A DNA stretch of 64,000 bases, taken from Aquisediminimonas profunda (lineage in GTDB: Bacteria > Pseudomonadota > Alphaproteobacteria > Sphingomonadales > Sphingomonadaceae). The stretch lies in the NCBI RefSeq assembly GCF_019443285.1, contig NZ_CP080327.1, forward strand, positions 372,001-436,000, in the 5' to 3' direction. Shown here piece by piece: positions 1 through 8,019 of this stretch (the stretch's first letter is position 1; each line of letters opens with the position of its first letter). The position numbers and the translations under genes were made by a program. The notes under the pieces were generated by a model. The model was given only the letters and a program-made list of their open reading frames with translations, was not told the DNA's origin and searched no databases.

Positions 1-1080
1 CATACTTTGGCGGCGGCCAGCTTTGTCGGCTGGATGATCACGGGTGCAGGATGGCATCAGTCGCTGCTGATTGCTGTCGCCGTGCTGATCATCACCTGCC
101 CCTGTGCACTCGGGCTGGCCGTGCCTGCTGCACAAATTGTGACCGCCGGCGCGCTGATGCGCCGGGGTATCCTGGTCAAGGATGGATCAGCGCTCGAACG
201 GCTGGCGGAGGCTGATCGCGCCTTGTTCGACAAGACCGGAACGTTGACCCTGGGTCGACCGGAACCGATTGGGCTGCATGACCTGGGACCGGAGCAGAAG
301 TCTGTGGCGCTCGCGCTTGCCAGGGTCAGCCGCCATCCATTGAGCGAAGCACTGCGGCGGGCGCTTGAACAGGAGGGCAACACAGCAAGTGACCTCACCG
401 ATGTCCGGGAAACCGCAGGCAATGGTGTATCGGCCAAGCTGCGGGGAAGGGCCGTGGCCCTGTGCAGGCCGGACGGCACGGTTCCGGACGATTGCCTCGC
501 GACCTCGCTGGTCATTGAAGGACAACCGTCGACCACGATCCTGTTCAGTGACAAGATGAGGCCAGCCGCTCGTCAGACAATCGATGAACTTGCCGCACTT
601 GGCCTTCCGGCAACGATCCTGTCGGGAGATCGCGCGTCTGCGGTTGCACCGATTGCGCGCGCGCTCGGATTGACGGCACAGACAGGCATGCTGCCGCAAG
701 ACAAGCTGGATACGATTGCCAGACTCAAAGCGCGCGGCGAAAAGGTCCTGATGGTCGGCGACGGTCTGAATGACGGCCCGGCGCTTGCCGCAGGACATGT
801 CTCGATGGCTCCGGGATCGGCCAGCGATGCTGGACAGAACGCGGCGGACGCCATTTTCCTCGGCGACAGTCTGGCGCCCGTTGCGACTGCAGTCCGCGCC
901 GCGCGCGCCACGCAGCAGGTTGTTCGACAGAATTTCTTGATGGCGATCGGCTACAATCTGATCGCGGTACCCCTCGCAATCATGGGGCTGGTGACGCCCC
1001 TCATAGCCGCGTTGGCCATGTCCGGTTCGTCCCTGATCGTCGTCGCCAATGCCTTGCGGCTTCGGAGTGCGGCGAAATGA
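1..1080 (+). CDS. ccoI: Copper-transporting P1B-type ATPase CcoI/FixI, C-terminal part
   Basis: The frame is open from base 1, so the N-terminal part of this heavy-metal P-type ATPase lies outside the window. Visible in order are the membrane metal-translocation motif CPC (in ITCPCALGLA), the phosphorylation motif DKTGT, the HP motif of the nucleotide-binding domain (SRHPLSEAL), the hinge motif GDGLNDGPAL and two C-terminal membrane helices. Its stop codon overlaps the ccoS start (ATGA). In the usual ccoGHIS order this ATPase delivers copper for assembly of the cbb3-type, high-affinity cytochrome oxidase. A general copper exporter (CopA) is the alternative, but the ccoS neighbour and the nearby FNR-type genes favour CcoI. 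The family assignment is seen; the specific role is inferred from context. Confidence 0.9.
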   Translation, partial: HTLAAASFVGWMITGAGWHQSLLIAVAVLIITCPCALGLAVPAAQIVTAGALMRRGILVKDGSALERLAEADRALFDKTGTLTLGRPEPIGLHDLGPEQKSVALALARVSRHPLSEALRRALEQEGNTASDLTDVRETAGNGVSAKLRGRAVALCRPDGTVPDDCLATSLVIEGQPSTTILFSDKMRPAARQTIDELAALGLPATILSGDRASAVAPIARALGLTAQTGMLPQDKLDTIARLKARGEKVLMVGDGLNDGPALAAGHVSMAPGSASDAGQNAADAIFLGDSLAPVATAVRAARATQQVVRQNFLMAIGYNLIAVPLAIMGLVTPLIAALAMSGSSLIVVANALRLRSAAK

Positions 1081-1238
1081 ACGGGATTGCCGTCCTGATT
1101 CCCATTGCGCTTCTGCTAGGGCTTGGAGGACTCTTCGCCTTTTTCTGGTCGCTTCACAGCGGGCAATATGATGATCTCGACGGAGCATCACTGCGCATCC
1201 TTATCGACGACGACAGGCCCACGGACGATAATGGCTGA
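1077..1238 (+). CDS. ccoS: Cbb3-type oxidase assembly protein CcoS
   Basis: A 53-residue protein: a short N-terminus, one hydrophobic helix (about residues 4-24) running into FFWSLHSGQYDDLDG, then an acidic tail. The membrane helix followed by W-x-x-x-x-G-Q-[YF]-[DE]-D is the signature of CcoS, which is needed for cofactor insertion into cbb3 oxidase. It starts inside the stop codon of the upstream ATPase gene (ATGA overlap), so the two are translationally coupled. Length is normal for the family. It is the last gene of the operon on this strand; the following gene faces it. Confidence 0.9.
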   Translation: MNGIAVLIPIALLLGLGGLFAFFWSLHSGQYDDLDGASLRILIDDDRPTDDNG

Positions 1239-1242
1239 GCGC

Positions 1243-1278
1243 AAAAAAAGCGGGACAAGCCACAATGGCCTGCCCCGC
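1243..1278 (-). terminator. Rho-independent terminator of the ompW-type gene
   Basis: Read on the minus strand, a 12-base-pair stem (GCGGGGCAGGCC paired with GGCTTGTCCCGC, using only Watson-Crick and G-U pairs) with a 5-base loop is followed directly by seven T. On the plus strand the same arms contain A-C mismatches. The signal is therefore strand-specific and belongs to the gene ending at 1302. Confidence 0.85.
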
Positions 1279-1301
1279 CAGGTTGAGGAGCTCTGAAATC
1301 T

Positions 1302-1964
1302 CTAAAGGCGGAAGCCGACGCCGACGCCCACAACTATCGGGTTGAGGTTGACCTTGACTGTTTGAACGCCGATCGCTGTCGTCGACAGCCGCGCGGTCGT
1401 CCTGATGTCGATGTATTTGACATCGAGATTGAGGAACATGGTCTTGCTCAGATCGAAATCGACCCCGGCCTGCGCTGCCCAGCCAAAACTGCTCTTCATC
1501 TTGACCTTTGTCGGACCGACGGCTGCTTCAAGCGCGGCAGAAGGCTTTTCGGAATAGAAGAGCGTATAGTTGATGCCGGCGCCAACATAGGGGCGGACTT
1601 TGGATGCCGGAGCGAAATGATATTGTGCGGTCAGCGTCGGCGGCAGCACCCATGTGGACGCGAGACGCCCGATGGACCCGGTTGTGCCACTCGTTCCCGT
1701 CGCGCGGTGCTTGGTGGTCGCCGCGATCAGCTCGAAACCAATATTGTCTGTCGCCATGTAGGTGAAATCGACCTCAGGTGCCGCACTGTTGTTGATCTTG
1801 ACTTTCTCAGTGGGAAAGGTCGGCGTGATTCCACTTGAGGATTCGTTCGGCGCAACGATGATGCCCCGGAGCCTGATGAGCGTATCGCCCGCAGCCGCAT
1901 TGGCCGGACCGGCAATGCCGCAGGCGAGTGCCAAGCCCGTCAAATATGGTTTGAAGTTCAACAT
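1302..1964 (-). CDS. OmpW-family outer membrane protein
   Basis: A 220-residue protein with a signal peptide (start MLNFKPYLTGLALACG, probable cleavage after PANA) followed by alternating beta-strand sequence ending in a strand with terminal RL, as expected for a small beta-barrel. The block LPPTLTAQYHF and the PYVGAGINYT segment are typical of OmpW, an 8-stranded barrel thought to pass small hydrophobic molecules. The start at 1964 is chosen because it is preceded by AGGGAG and opens the signal peptide; an upstream in-frame ATG would add 14 non-signal residues. It lies 38 bases downstream of the usp gene and may be cotranscribed with it; OmpW genes are often FNR-controlled. Confidence 0.88.
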   Translation of the reverse strand: MLNFKPYLTGLALACGIAGPANAAAGDTLIRLRGIIVAPNESSSGITPTFPTEKVKINNSAAPEVDFTYMATDNIGFELIAATTKHRATGTSGTTGSIGRLASTWVLPPTLTAQYHFAPASKVRPYVGAGINYTLFYSEKPSAALEAAVGPTKVKMKSSFGWAAQAGVDFDLSKTMFLNLDVKYIDIRTTARLSTTAIGVQTVKVNLNPIVVGVGVGFRL

Positions 1965-2002
1965 ATAATCTCCCTGTTGTGCTGACGTTGAAGTGAGTCC
2001 GC

Positions 2003-2815
2003 TCAATGACTGAGCAGAAGTGGAATGCGGGATGTGCGCAAAAGATCACGGGTTACCCCGCCGAGAAGCGTCTCGCGAAACCGCGATCGACCATAGGCAC
2101 CCATGACCAGGCAGCTTGCGGCGCGGCGCGTGGCGAAATCCTCGAGAACGCCGCCTGCACTTTTGGCGCTCGTCGAAAGCGCATGGAGATCAGATGCCAC
2201 ACCGTGGCGTGAAAGATATGTGTTTGCTGCAACCTGTGGGAATTCGTCCCCATTCTCACCGACCGAGACGATATGTACTGAAGACGCCGCGCGAAGGATG
2301 GGCAACGCGTTGCGAAGGGCATTTGCTGCCTCCGGGGACGCGTTCCAGCCAATCACCGCCGGGCTGCCGGCATCGAATGCCGAGACCCCTGACGGAACAA
2401 TCAAGACTGCACAAGCCGCATGAACGGCGACTTCATCAACAATCGGCAGTGGTTGGGAAACGGCATCTCCGCTGCCTGGAAATTGACTAATGACAAGCAG
2501 GTCGCTGAGCGCCGATGCGCTGACCAGCGTCTGCACGACCGGCCCATCAGCTGCGATCCAGTCCCAACGGACATCGCCCTGTCCCAAACGGACTTCTATG
2601 CGCTTGCGCACCTCATCTTCGCGCTCGCGAACACTCTCAAGCACTGCAGCCTGAGTGTAGACACCGCCAAGTGGCTCAAAGGACACATAGGCATTGTATG
2701 GCGTGACCTGAAGGCAGGTCAGATGGGCATCGAATGTTCGGCAGATGTCGAGCGCGACTTGCAGCCGGTCATCCAGCGCATCGTCGTCATAAACATGCAG
2801 CAGCACAGATTTCAT
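2003..2815 (-). CDS. Universal stress protein, tandem UspA domains
   Basis: A 270-residue cytoplasmic protein with two UspA-like Rossmann domains (about residues 1-140 and 145-270). The second half carries the ATP-binding signature G-2x-G-9x-G-[ST] in MGAYGRSRFRETLLGGVT; the first half lacks a clear copy, so only the C-terminal domain is likely to bind nucleotide. The start at 2815 has GAGGAG six to eleven bases upstream. The gene is divergent from hemN, and a perfect FNR-type box sits 79-92 bases upstream of its start. It is therefore likely induced at low oxygen, as tandem Usp genes are in other proteobacterial FNR regulons. The exact role is not known. Confidence 0.88.
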   Translation of the reverse strand: MKSVLLHVYDDDALDDRLQVALDICRTFDAHLTCLQVTPYNAYVSFEPLGGVYTQAAVLESVREREDEVRKRIEVRLGQGDVRWDWIAADGPVVQTLVSASALSDLLVISQFPGSGDAVSQPLPIVDEVAVHAACAVLIVPSGVSAFDAGSPAVIGWNASPEAANALRNALPILRAASSVHIVSVGENGDEFPQVAANTYLSRHGVASDLHALSTSAKSAGGVLEDFATRRAASCLVMGAYGRSRFRETLLGGVTRDLLRTSRIPLLLSH

Positions 2816-2893
2816 TGGCCCAACTCCTCTTCGGGATTGGACGCACACTAGCTGTTTCATCGAGGGGGACCTTGATCCGCCGCAACAAGTTCC

Positions 2894-2907
2894 TTGATGC
2901 GGATCAA
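2894..2907. promoter_or_regulatory. FNR/FixK-type operator (TTGAT-N4-ATCAA)
   Basis: TTGATGCGGATCAA is a perfect match to the FNR/FixK consensus palindrome. It lies between divergent usp (start 2815) and hemN (start 2943). Its centre (2900.5) is 42-43 bases before the hemN ATG, which fits class II activation with transcription starting at about 2942. It could also serve usp with a leader of about 45 bases. No FNR or FixK gene is present in the window. Confidence 0.9.
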
Positions 2908-2942
2908 GGATGGAATGGCGATCCAGCAGTAGCGTGTCGACT

Positions 2943-4265
2943 ATGTGGCGATATTATCCTGAACTGCTCGAGCGGCCCGTTCCGCGTTACACCAGCTACC
3001 CGACCGCGGTCGAATTCAGCGATCTGGTCGGCGCCGCCGACATGGTCGAAGCACTTGAGACTGTGGAGGCGGAGACCCCTCTGTCCGCCTATGTCCACAT
3101 TCCCTATTGTCAGTCGATCTGCTGGTATTGCGGATGCAATACCGGGGCAGCAAATCGCATGCATCGCCTTGCCGCCTATCAGGAATCGCTTGAATCCGAA
3201 ATTGGCCGCGTTGGCAGCCTTTTGCAGGGCCGGGGAAAGGTTCGGCATATTGCCTTTGGCGGAGGCAGCCCGAACGCCATTGCACCTGTAGACTTTGTTC
3301 GGCTGGTTGATCGACTCGTTCTTGCGCTGAATTGCGAAAGTGCGGACATGTCAGTCGAAATCGACCCCCGCATCTTCTCCGACAATTGGGCCATGGCACT
3401 GGCGTCCTGTGGCGTGACTCGCGTCAGTCTAGGCGTGCAGAGTTTCTCCGAAGGAATTCAGCAGGCTATCGGGCGAATTCAGCCACGGCACATGATCGAA
3501 GCCTGCATGGCATCGGTGCGGCGCTTCGGAATCGAAAACATCAATTTCGATCTGATGTATGGCTTGCCCGGCCAGTCGCTGGCGGATCTGGAAGACACGT
3601 TGCGCCAAGCAATCTGCCTTGGCCCGAGCCGCATAGCCTTGTTCGGTTATGCCCATTTGCCTGACCTCGTTCCCCGGCAGCGCCGGATTGATGCAACAGC
3701 ACTTCCCGGACCGGAACTGAGATTCGAAATGGCGGCACGCGGACATGAATTGCTGTCGGCCGCCGGGTATCAGCCGATTGGCTTCGATCATTTCGCACTG
3801 GAGAGCGACGGATTGGCCAAGGCCAACGCAAAGGGAAAACTGTACCGCAATTTTCAGGGTTTCACGGACGACGACAGCCCTGTTCTGCTTGGCTTTGGGG
3901 CCAGCGCGATCAGCAGTTTTCCTCACATCATGATCCAGAACGAGAAGAATCCGGGGCGTTATCGCGCCTGCATTGCCGATGGCATGCTGGCTTCGGCACG
4001 AGGCGTCAAACGCAGCCCAGACGATCAGCACCGTTCTGCCATCATCGAACGCATCCTCTGCCAACGCGAAGCGCGCGATATTCCGGAAGAAATTGTCGCC
4101 ACTGCACGGACTGCGCTCGGACCGCTCGAGGCATTGGGATTGATCGAATGGGACAAGCGCGACTTGCGGCTGAACAGGAATGCCCTGCCCTACGCGCGCG
4201 TCGTAGCTTCAGCCTTTGACGCCTATCGCCACCCCGACTCCAGCCAGTTCAGCAATGCGATCTAG
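2943..4265 (+). CDS. hemN: Oxygen-independent coproporphyrinogen III oxidase
   Basis: A 440-residue radical-SAM enzyme that converts coproporphyrinogen III to protoporphyrinogen IX without oxygen in heme synthesis. The 4Fe-4S/SAM motif CX3CX2CXC is at C56, C60, C63 and C65 (HIPYCQSICWYCGC), and the HemN-specific opening RPVPRYTSYPTA is at residues 11-22. The Gly-rich SAM segment FGGGSPN follows. Start 2943 (MWRYYPELL) is preferred over the in-frame codon at 2910 because 2910 lies only three bases after the FNR box and the family normally begins a few residues before PRYTSYPTA. No Shine-Dalgarno is visible at 2943, in keeping with a leaderless message. Confidence 0.95.
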   Translation: MWRYYPELLERPVPRYTSYPTAVEFSDLVGAADMVEALETVEAETPLSAYVHIPYCQSICWYCGCNTGAANRMHRLAAYQESLESEIGRVGSLLQGRGKVRHIAFGGGSPNAIAPVDFVRLVDRLVLALNCESADMSVEIDPRIFSDNWAMALASCGVTRVSLGVQSFSEGIQQAIGRIQPRHMIEACMASVRRFGIENINFDLMYGLPGQSLADLEDTLRQAICLGPSRIALFGYAHLPDLVPRQRRIDATALPGPELRFEMAARGHELLSAAGYQPIGFDHFALESDGLAKANAKGKLYRNFQGFTDDDSPVLLGFGASAISSFPHIMIQNEKNPGRYRACIADGMLASARGVKRSPDDQHRSAIIERILCQREARDIPEEIVATARTALGPLEALGLIEWDKRDLRLNRNALPYARVVASAFDAYRHPDSSQFSNAI

Positions 4266-4506
4266 ACTTCCGTTGCTTGCCACTGTCGCTTGGCTCGCGC
4301 TTGCGGGTTTCGGCATTCTTGAGCCCGTTGGTCAAGCCTGGTCCATGCCCGGCGTCATCAGCATCTGTTCCGGCGGGGGCACCCGGTTGATCGAGATTCC
4401 CGAGCCCGGAAATGACCACAAGCGTCCGGAATGCGCAAAGGGCTGCCACGCGCTGTGCCAAAGGAAGCGGGGAGGGCTTCAGGATTCGAGCGACGCCGGC
4501 GACTGA
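4255..4506 (+). CDS. Small exported or membrane-anchored cysteine-rich protein, unknown
   Basis: An 83-residue protein starting 11 bases before the hemN stop, so probably coupled to it. Residues 1-25 form a hydrophobic segment with a positively charged start (MRSRLPLL) that could be a signal peptide or anchor. The rest carries C-SGGG near residue 38 and a compact CAKGCHALC cluster (three cysteines and a histidine within nine residues), then a basic tail. It resembles DUF2946-like small proteins found with copper or heme genes, but this is recalled from pattern only. A role in metal or heme handling under low oxygen is inferred from position. Confidence 0.6.
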   Translation: MRSRLPLLATVAWLALAGFGILEPVGQAWSMPGVISICSGGGTRLIEIPEPGNDHKRPECAKGCHALCQRKRGGLQDSSDAGD

Positions 4507-4568
4507 CAGTTTCGGCCAACCGGTCCGACCACGATTGCCGAATGCATGCCTTTGTGTAGAGAAGGGCA

Positions 4569-5765
4569 ATGCGAAATCCAAAAGCGCAGCCAACACTCGC
4601 GTCCAGTCAGGACGGCTTGGTCGAAGTATCGGCAAGTGAGGGTCTCCTGCGTTCTATCCTGGCAACCGTGCCCGACGCGATGATCATCATCGATACAAGC
4701 GGCGCCATTACCTATTTCAGCGCCGCAGCAGAGCAGATGTTCGGCTATGACAGCCAAGAGGTTCTTGGGCAGAACATCCGGCTGTTGATGCCCGAGCCGG
4801 ACCGCGAACGTCATGATGACTACATGCACCACTACCTTGAAACCGGCCAGGCACGGATTATCGGGATCGGGCGCTTCACGGTCGCGCGACGTCGCAATGG
4901 CGAGGTCTTTCCCATACAGCTTTCAATCGGAGAGGCAGGCACTGGACAAGATCGGGTTTTTTCCGGATTCGTCCGCGACTTGACCGAGCGCGAAGAGGCC
5001 AGGATCCATCTGGAAGAACTGCAGAACGAGATTGCCCATGTTTCCAGGGTCAGCGCAATGGGGACTATGGCGTCTTCGCTTGCGCATGAACTCAACCAAC
5101 CTTTGACGGCCATTGCCAACTATGTGGAAGGCGCTCGGGAACTTCTCAATAATCCGAACCTGGACAATATTGATACGGCGCGCCAGGCGCTTGATGATGC
5201 CGCCCAGGAGTCTGTGCGTGCCGGACAAATCGTGCGGGGTTTACGCGACTTCATCGGGAGGGGAACCGCCGAACGGCGCGTCGAAAGCCTGCCGCGACTG
5301 ATCAACCAGGCAAATGCGCTGGCTTTGATCGGCGCACGCGAAGTGGGCATTGATGTCGATCTGGAGTTTGATCCCCAAGCAGAGTCCGTCTTGGTGGCAG
5401 GGGTCCAGGTCCAACAGGTCATGGTGAACCTCATTCGAAATGCCGTCGAGGCAATGGAAACGTCACCGATGCGAAAGCTATCGATCCGAACACAGCGACT
5501 GTCAAAGGACTTTGTCACTGTGAGCGTGACCGATAGTGGGCAAGGTTTTGCACCCGAGAACATGGATCGCCTGTTCGAACCCTTTTTCAGTACCAAGGGT
5601 GAAGGGATGGGTCTGGGACTTTCGATCTGCCGGACAATTGTCGAGTCCCTAGGTGGTTCGATATGGTCTGAACAGACAGTAGACGGGATGAGGTTCAGTT
5701 TCACATTGTTGAGTGCAGACACGGAGGACAGCGATGACGGACCGGCGTCAGATCTATCTGGTTGA
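4569..5765 (+). CDS. fixL: FixL-like PAS sensor histidine kinase (variant heme pocket)
   Basis: A 398-residue soluble kinase: one PAS domain (about residues 24-140) with the FixL hallmark EPDRERHDDY...IIGIGR, a short coiled segment, a HisKA domain with H173 in LAHELNQPLTA, and an HATPase domain with N, G1 and G2 boxes (NLIRNAVEAM, DSGQGF, GMGLGLS). The heme-ligand position is His82 and the distal Arg is Arg102. The positions matching B. japonicum FixL R206 and H214 are His88 and Arg96, unlike the paralogue at 6366-7493. No membrane segments are seen. The start has GAGAAGGG upstream. It overlaps fixJ by 32 bases and is presumed to phosphorylate it. Confidence 0.88.
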   Translation: MRNPKAQPTLASSQDGLVEVSASEGLLRSILATVPDAMIIIDTSGAITYFSAAAEQMFGYDSQEVLGQNIRLLMPEPDRERHDDYMHHYLETGQARIIGIGRFTVARRRNGEVFPIQLSIGEAGTGQDRVFSGFVRDLTEREEARIHLEELQNEIAHVSRVSAMGTMASSLAHELNQPLTAIANYVEGARELLNNPNLDNIDTARQALDDAAQESVRAGQIVRGLRDFIGRGTAERRVESLPRLINQANALALIGAREVGIDVDLEFDPQAESVLVAGVQVQQVMVNLIRNAVEAMETSPMRKLSIRTQRLSKDFVTVSVTDSGQGFAPENMDRLFEPFFSTKGEGMGLGLSICRTIVESLGGSIWSEQTVDGMRFSFTLLSADTEDSDDGPASDLSG

Positions 5766-6357
5766 TGATGATGATGCAGTGCGCCGATCGGCTGGCTTCA
5801 TGCTCAAGACATCCGGGTTTGTCGTGGAACCCTTTGCGTCAGGCGTCGAATTCCTGAAGAGCGTCGACGGATTGACTCCGGGCTGTATCCTGCTTGATGT
5901 CCGCATGCCTGGAATGGACGGACTCGAAGTCCAGCGCGTTCTGGGAGAGCGGGGCATTACTTTCCCAGTCATTGTTCTGACGGGCCATGGAGACGTCAAT
6001 GTTGCTGTGGCCGCGATGAAGGCCGGCGCTCTGGATTTCATTGAAAAGCCATTTGAAAAGGCCGTGCTTCTCTCGGCGCTGGAGGAAGGCTTCGCCCAGA
6101 TCGAACGGTCTGACCGGAGCAAGGCGCGCGCAGCGGAAGCAGTGCTGCGACTGAATGTGCTGACCGCGCGTGAACATGAGGTTCTTGAGGGTCTTGTCCG
6201 TGGATTTCCCAACAAGACGATTGCCTATGATCTTGGCATCAGCGCACGAACTGTAGAAATTCACAGGGCAAATCTCATGACCAAGCTGAACGTTCGAAGT
6301 CTTTCCGAGGCACTTCGGATTGCATTCGCAGCGGGGCTGGGTGACACTCCCGGATGA
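5734..6357 (+). CDS. fixJ: FixJ-type response regulator
   Basis: A 207-residue regulator with an N-terminal receiver domain (acidic cluster D11-D14, phospho-acceptor D55 in ILLDVRMPGMDG, conserved Thr in VLTGHGD and Lys in EKPFEK) and a C-terminal LuxR/FixJ helix-turn-helix (LTAREHEVLEGLVRG ... KTIAYDLGISARTVEIHR). In known systems FixJ~P activates fixK and related low-oxygen genes. The start at 5734 has GGAGG six bases upstream and lies within the end of fixL, so translation is coupled. It converges with the second fixL-like gene, whose stop is 8 bases away. Confidence 0.93.
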   Translation: MTDRRQIYLVDDDDAVRRSAGFMLKTSGFVVEPFASGVEFLKSVDGLTPGCILLDVRMPGMDGLEVQRVLGERGITFPVIVLTGHGDVNVAVAAMKAGALDFIEKPFEKAVLLSALEEGFAQIERSDRSKARAAEAVLRLNVLTAREHEVLEGLVRGFPNKTIAYDLGISARTVEIHRANLMTKLNVRSLSEALRIAFAAGLGDTPG

Positions 6358-6365
6358 TAAGAGAA

Positions 6366-7493
6366 CTAGGCGATCGCTGGTTCTGAAAGCGGCAGGGTGA
6401 AAGAAAAACGAGAGCCACCTGCTTTACCCGGTTCCACCCAAATTCGGCCGCCTTGGGCCTCAACAAGGGTGCGGCAAATAGAAAGGCCCAAACCCATTCC
6501 GCTGCGTTTGGTCGAACGGAAAGGTTCGAAAAGGTCATCTGCCATTTCCGGTAATATGCCAGAACCGGTATCGGAAATTGTCAGTTGCACCATGCCGTTC
6601 GCAACGGGTTCCGAACTGATTTCGATTCGCTTGATGGGCAGATCTTCCATTGCATCAAGGGCGTTCCGGACAAGGTTGAAGAGCACTTGCTGAACATTGA
6701 TGCCGTTCACGTTCACGCGATCCGACTGCGGATCGAGTGCAACTCGCATTTCGATTTCATCCTTGCCCGAGCCGAGCAATGCCAGCGCTGTCGCTTCGCG
6801 GACCAGCTTCCCGAGGCTTTCTGTCCGTCGACTCGCTTCACCGCGCGAAATGAATTCGCGCAGGCGGCTTACGATTTTCGCCGCTCTCATTGCCTGTTCG
6901 GCTGCACTCGACATCGCCTCACGCAAATATTCCGGATCGGCATCCGATGTGTCGACCAGTTCCTGCGCCGCCTCCATATAGTTTGTGATTGCTGCAAGTG
7001 GCTGATTCAACTCATGAGCAAGCGCCGTTGTCAACGATCCGACCGCGCTGATTCGCGCAACCCGTGCCAACTCATTCTGAAGCTCGTGCATGCGCCTTTC
7101 GACAGATTGCTGTTCCGTGAGATCGCGAATGAAGCCCGTGAAGACTCGGCCTTCAGGTGTCTTGGCTTCGCCGACTGACAATTCGATCGGAAAGGTTGAG
7201 CCGTCCCTTCGCCTTGCCGTCATGACGCGACCGATCCCAAGGATGTGCCTTTCTTCAGTTTGCCGGTAGCGCTCGATATAATTGTCATGGCGCTCGCGAT
7301 CGGGCGAAGGCATCAGAAGGCTTACATTTTCACCAACGACTTCTGCTTGGCTAAAGCCGAACATGCGCTCCGCGGCGGTACTGAAGGACATGATACGGCC
7401 ACGGTCATCAATGACGACCATTGCATCGGGAACGGTCGCAAGGATGGAGCGAAGGTGGCCCTCGTTGAAACTGTCCTTCAAAAATGCGTTCAT
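6366..7493 (-). CDS. fixL: FixL-like PAS sensor histidine kinase (canonical heme pocket)
   Basis: A 375-residue soluble kinase, paralogous along its length to the kinase at 4569-5765. The PAS domain has all the FixL residues expected for oxygen-binding heme: His69 (ligand), Arg75, His83 and Arg89, within PDRERHDNYIERY and HILGIGR. HisKA follows with H160 in LAHELNQPLAA, then an HATPase with GMGLGLS. The start at 7493 is chosen because GGAAGG lies just upstream; an in-frame ATG at 7550 would add 19 residues but has no ribosome site. It is convergent with fixJ and has no regulator of its own, so it probably feeds the same FixJ. Confidence 0.88.
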   Translation of the reverse strand: MNAFLKDSFNEGHLRSILATVPDAMVVIDDRGRIMSFSTAAERMFGFSQAEVVGENVSLLMPSPDRERHDNYIERYRQTEERHILGIGRVMTARRRDGSTFPIELSVGEAKTPEGRVFTGFIRDLTEQQSVERRMHELQNELARVARISAVGSLTTALAHELNQPLAAITNYMEAAQELVDTSDADPEYLREAMSSAAEQAMRAAKIVSRLREFISRGEASRRTESLGKLVREATALALLGSGKDEIEMRVALDPQSDRVNVNGINVQQVLFNLVRNALDAMEDLPIKRIEISSEPVANGMVQLTISDTGSGILPEMADDLFEPFRSTKRSGMGLGLSICRTLVEAQGGRIWVEPGKAGGSRFSFTLPLSEPAIA

Positions 7494-7651
7494 AACCTTC
7501 CGTTCGAAGAGCCTTTCGGCCTGAGACTGGAGTGGCTTTGCCAGCGCCATGTGCGCGGACGGCGGGCCTGAACCCTAATATGCGCTGCGTGAGGCGGCTA
7601 TCCGTATGAACCCTTATTGGAGCGTTGCGCGCATTCGAACATTGTAGCGTC

Positions 7652-8008
7652 ATGGATTGGTCAGTTATTCGTCTTGAGCTCGCCAGAACCCCCGAATTTC
7701 CGGAAGGGTCTGCGTCGCGGGCCTATCTCTTGAGGCTGCCGCTTGACGCGGACGGCATGGTCGATGTCGAGGCGTTCAAGGAGAAGCCGGAACTTGCGAC
7801 CGTGCGGCGTTACTGGCCGAACGAGCGTGACAAGGAAGGCTATGTGATCCGCAAGCGAAATGGCTGGGCCTTTTCCTATGCTCTTGGGGATGAGGACGAT
7901 GAGACAGTTTTCCATCTCGAGACTCACCCTATCCGGCTCGGCGAATTTGTCACCATCACTGAAACCGATGGGCAGAAGCTCCCCTTCCGCGTCGTTCGCT
8001 GCGAATAG
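7652..8008 (+). CDS. Conserved hypothetical protein, 118 aa
   Basis: A 118-residue acidic soluble protein without signal peptide or membrane helix. It begins MDWSVIRLELARTPEFPEG and contains a charged centre (RRYWPNERDKEGYVIRKRNGW) and a C-terminal FHLETHPIRLGEFVTITE. I recognise it as the kind of small conserved protein annotated as hypothetical in sphingomonads, but cannot assign a domain or function. The start at 7652 is preferred because the nine residues upstream look unrelated; ribosome-site evidence is weak. It is divergent from the second fixL gene, 158 bases away. Confidence 0.72.
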   Translation: MDWSVIRLELARTPEFPEGSASRAYLLRLPLDADGMVDVEAFKEKPELATVRRYWPNERDKEGYVIRKRNGWAFSYALGDEDDETVFHLETHPIRLGEFVTITETDGQKLPFRVVRCE

Positions 8009-8019
8009 GGGCCGCCGGT

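Noticed and set aside
2910-2942. An earlier start for hemN
   Set aside because: It lies three bases after the FNR box and upstream of the expected transcription start; the added residues are not HemN-like.
4812-4874. Loss of the heme ligand in the first FixL-like kinase
   Set aside because: At first the Arg before IIGIGR looked like a lost ligand, but the ligand is the His of the RHD segment, which is present; only two propionate-contact positions differ.
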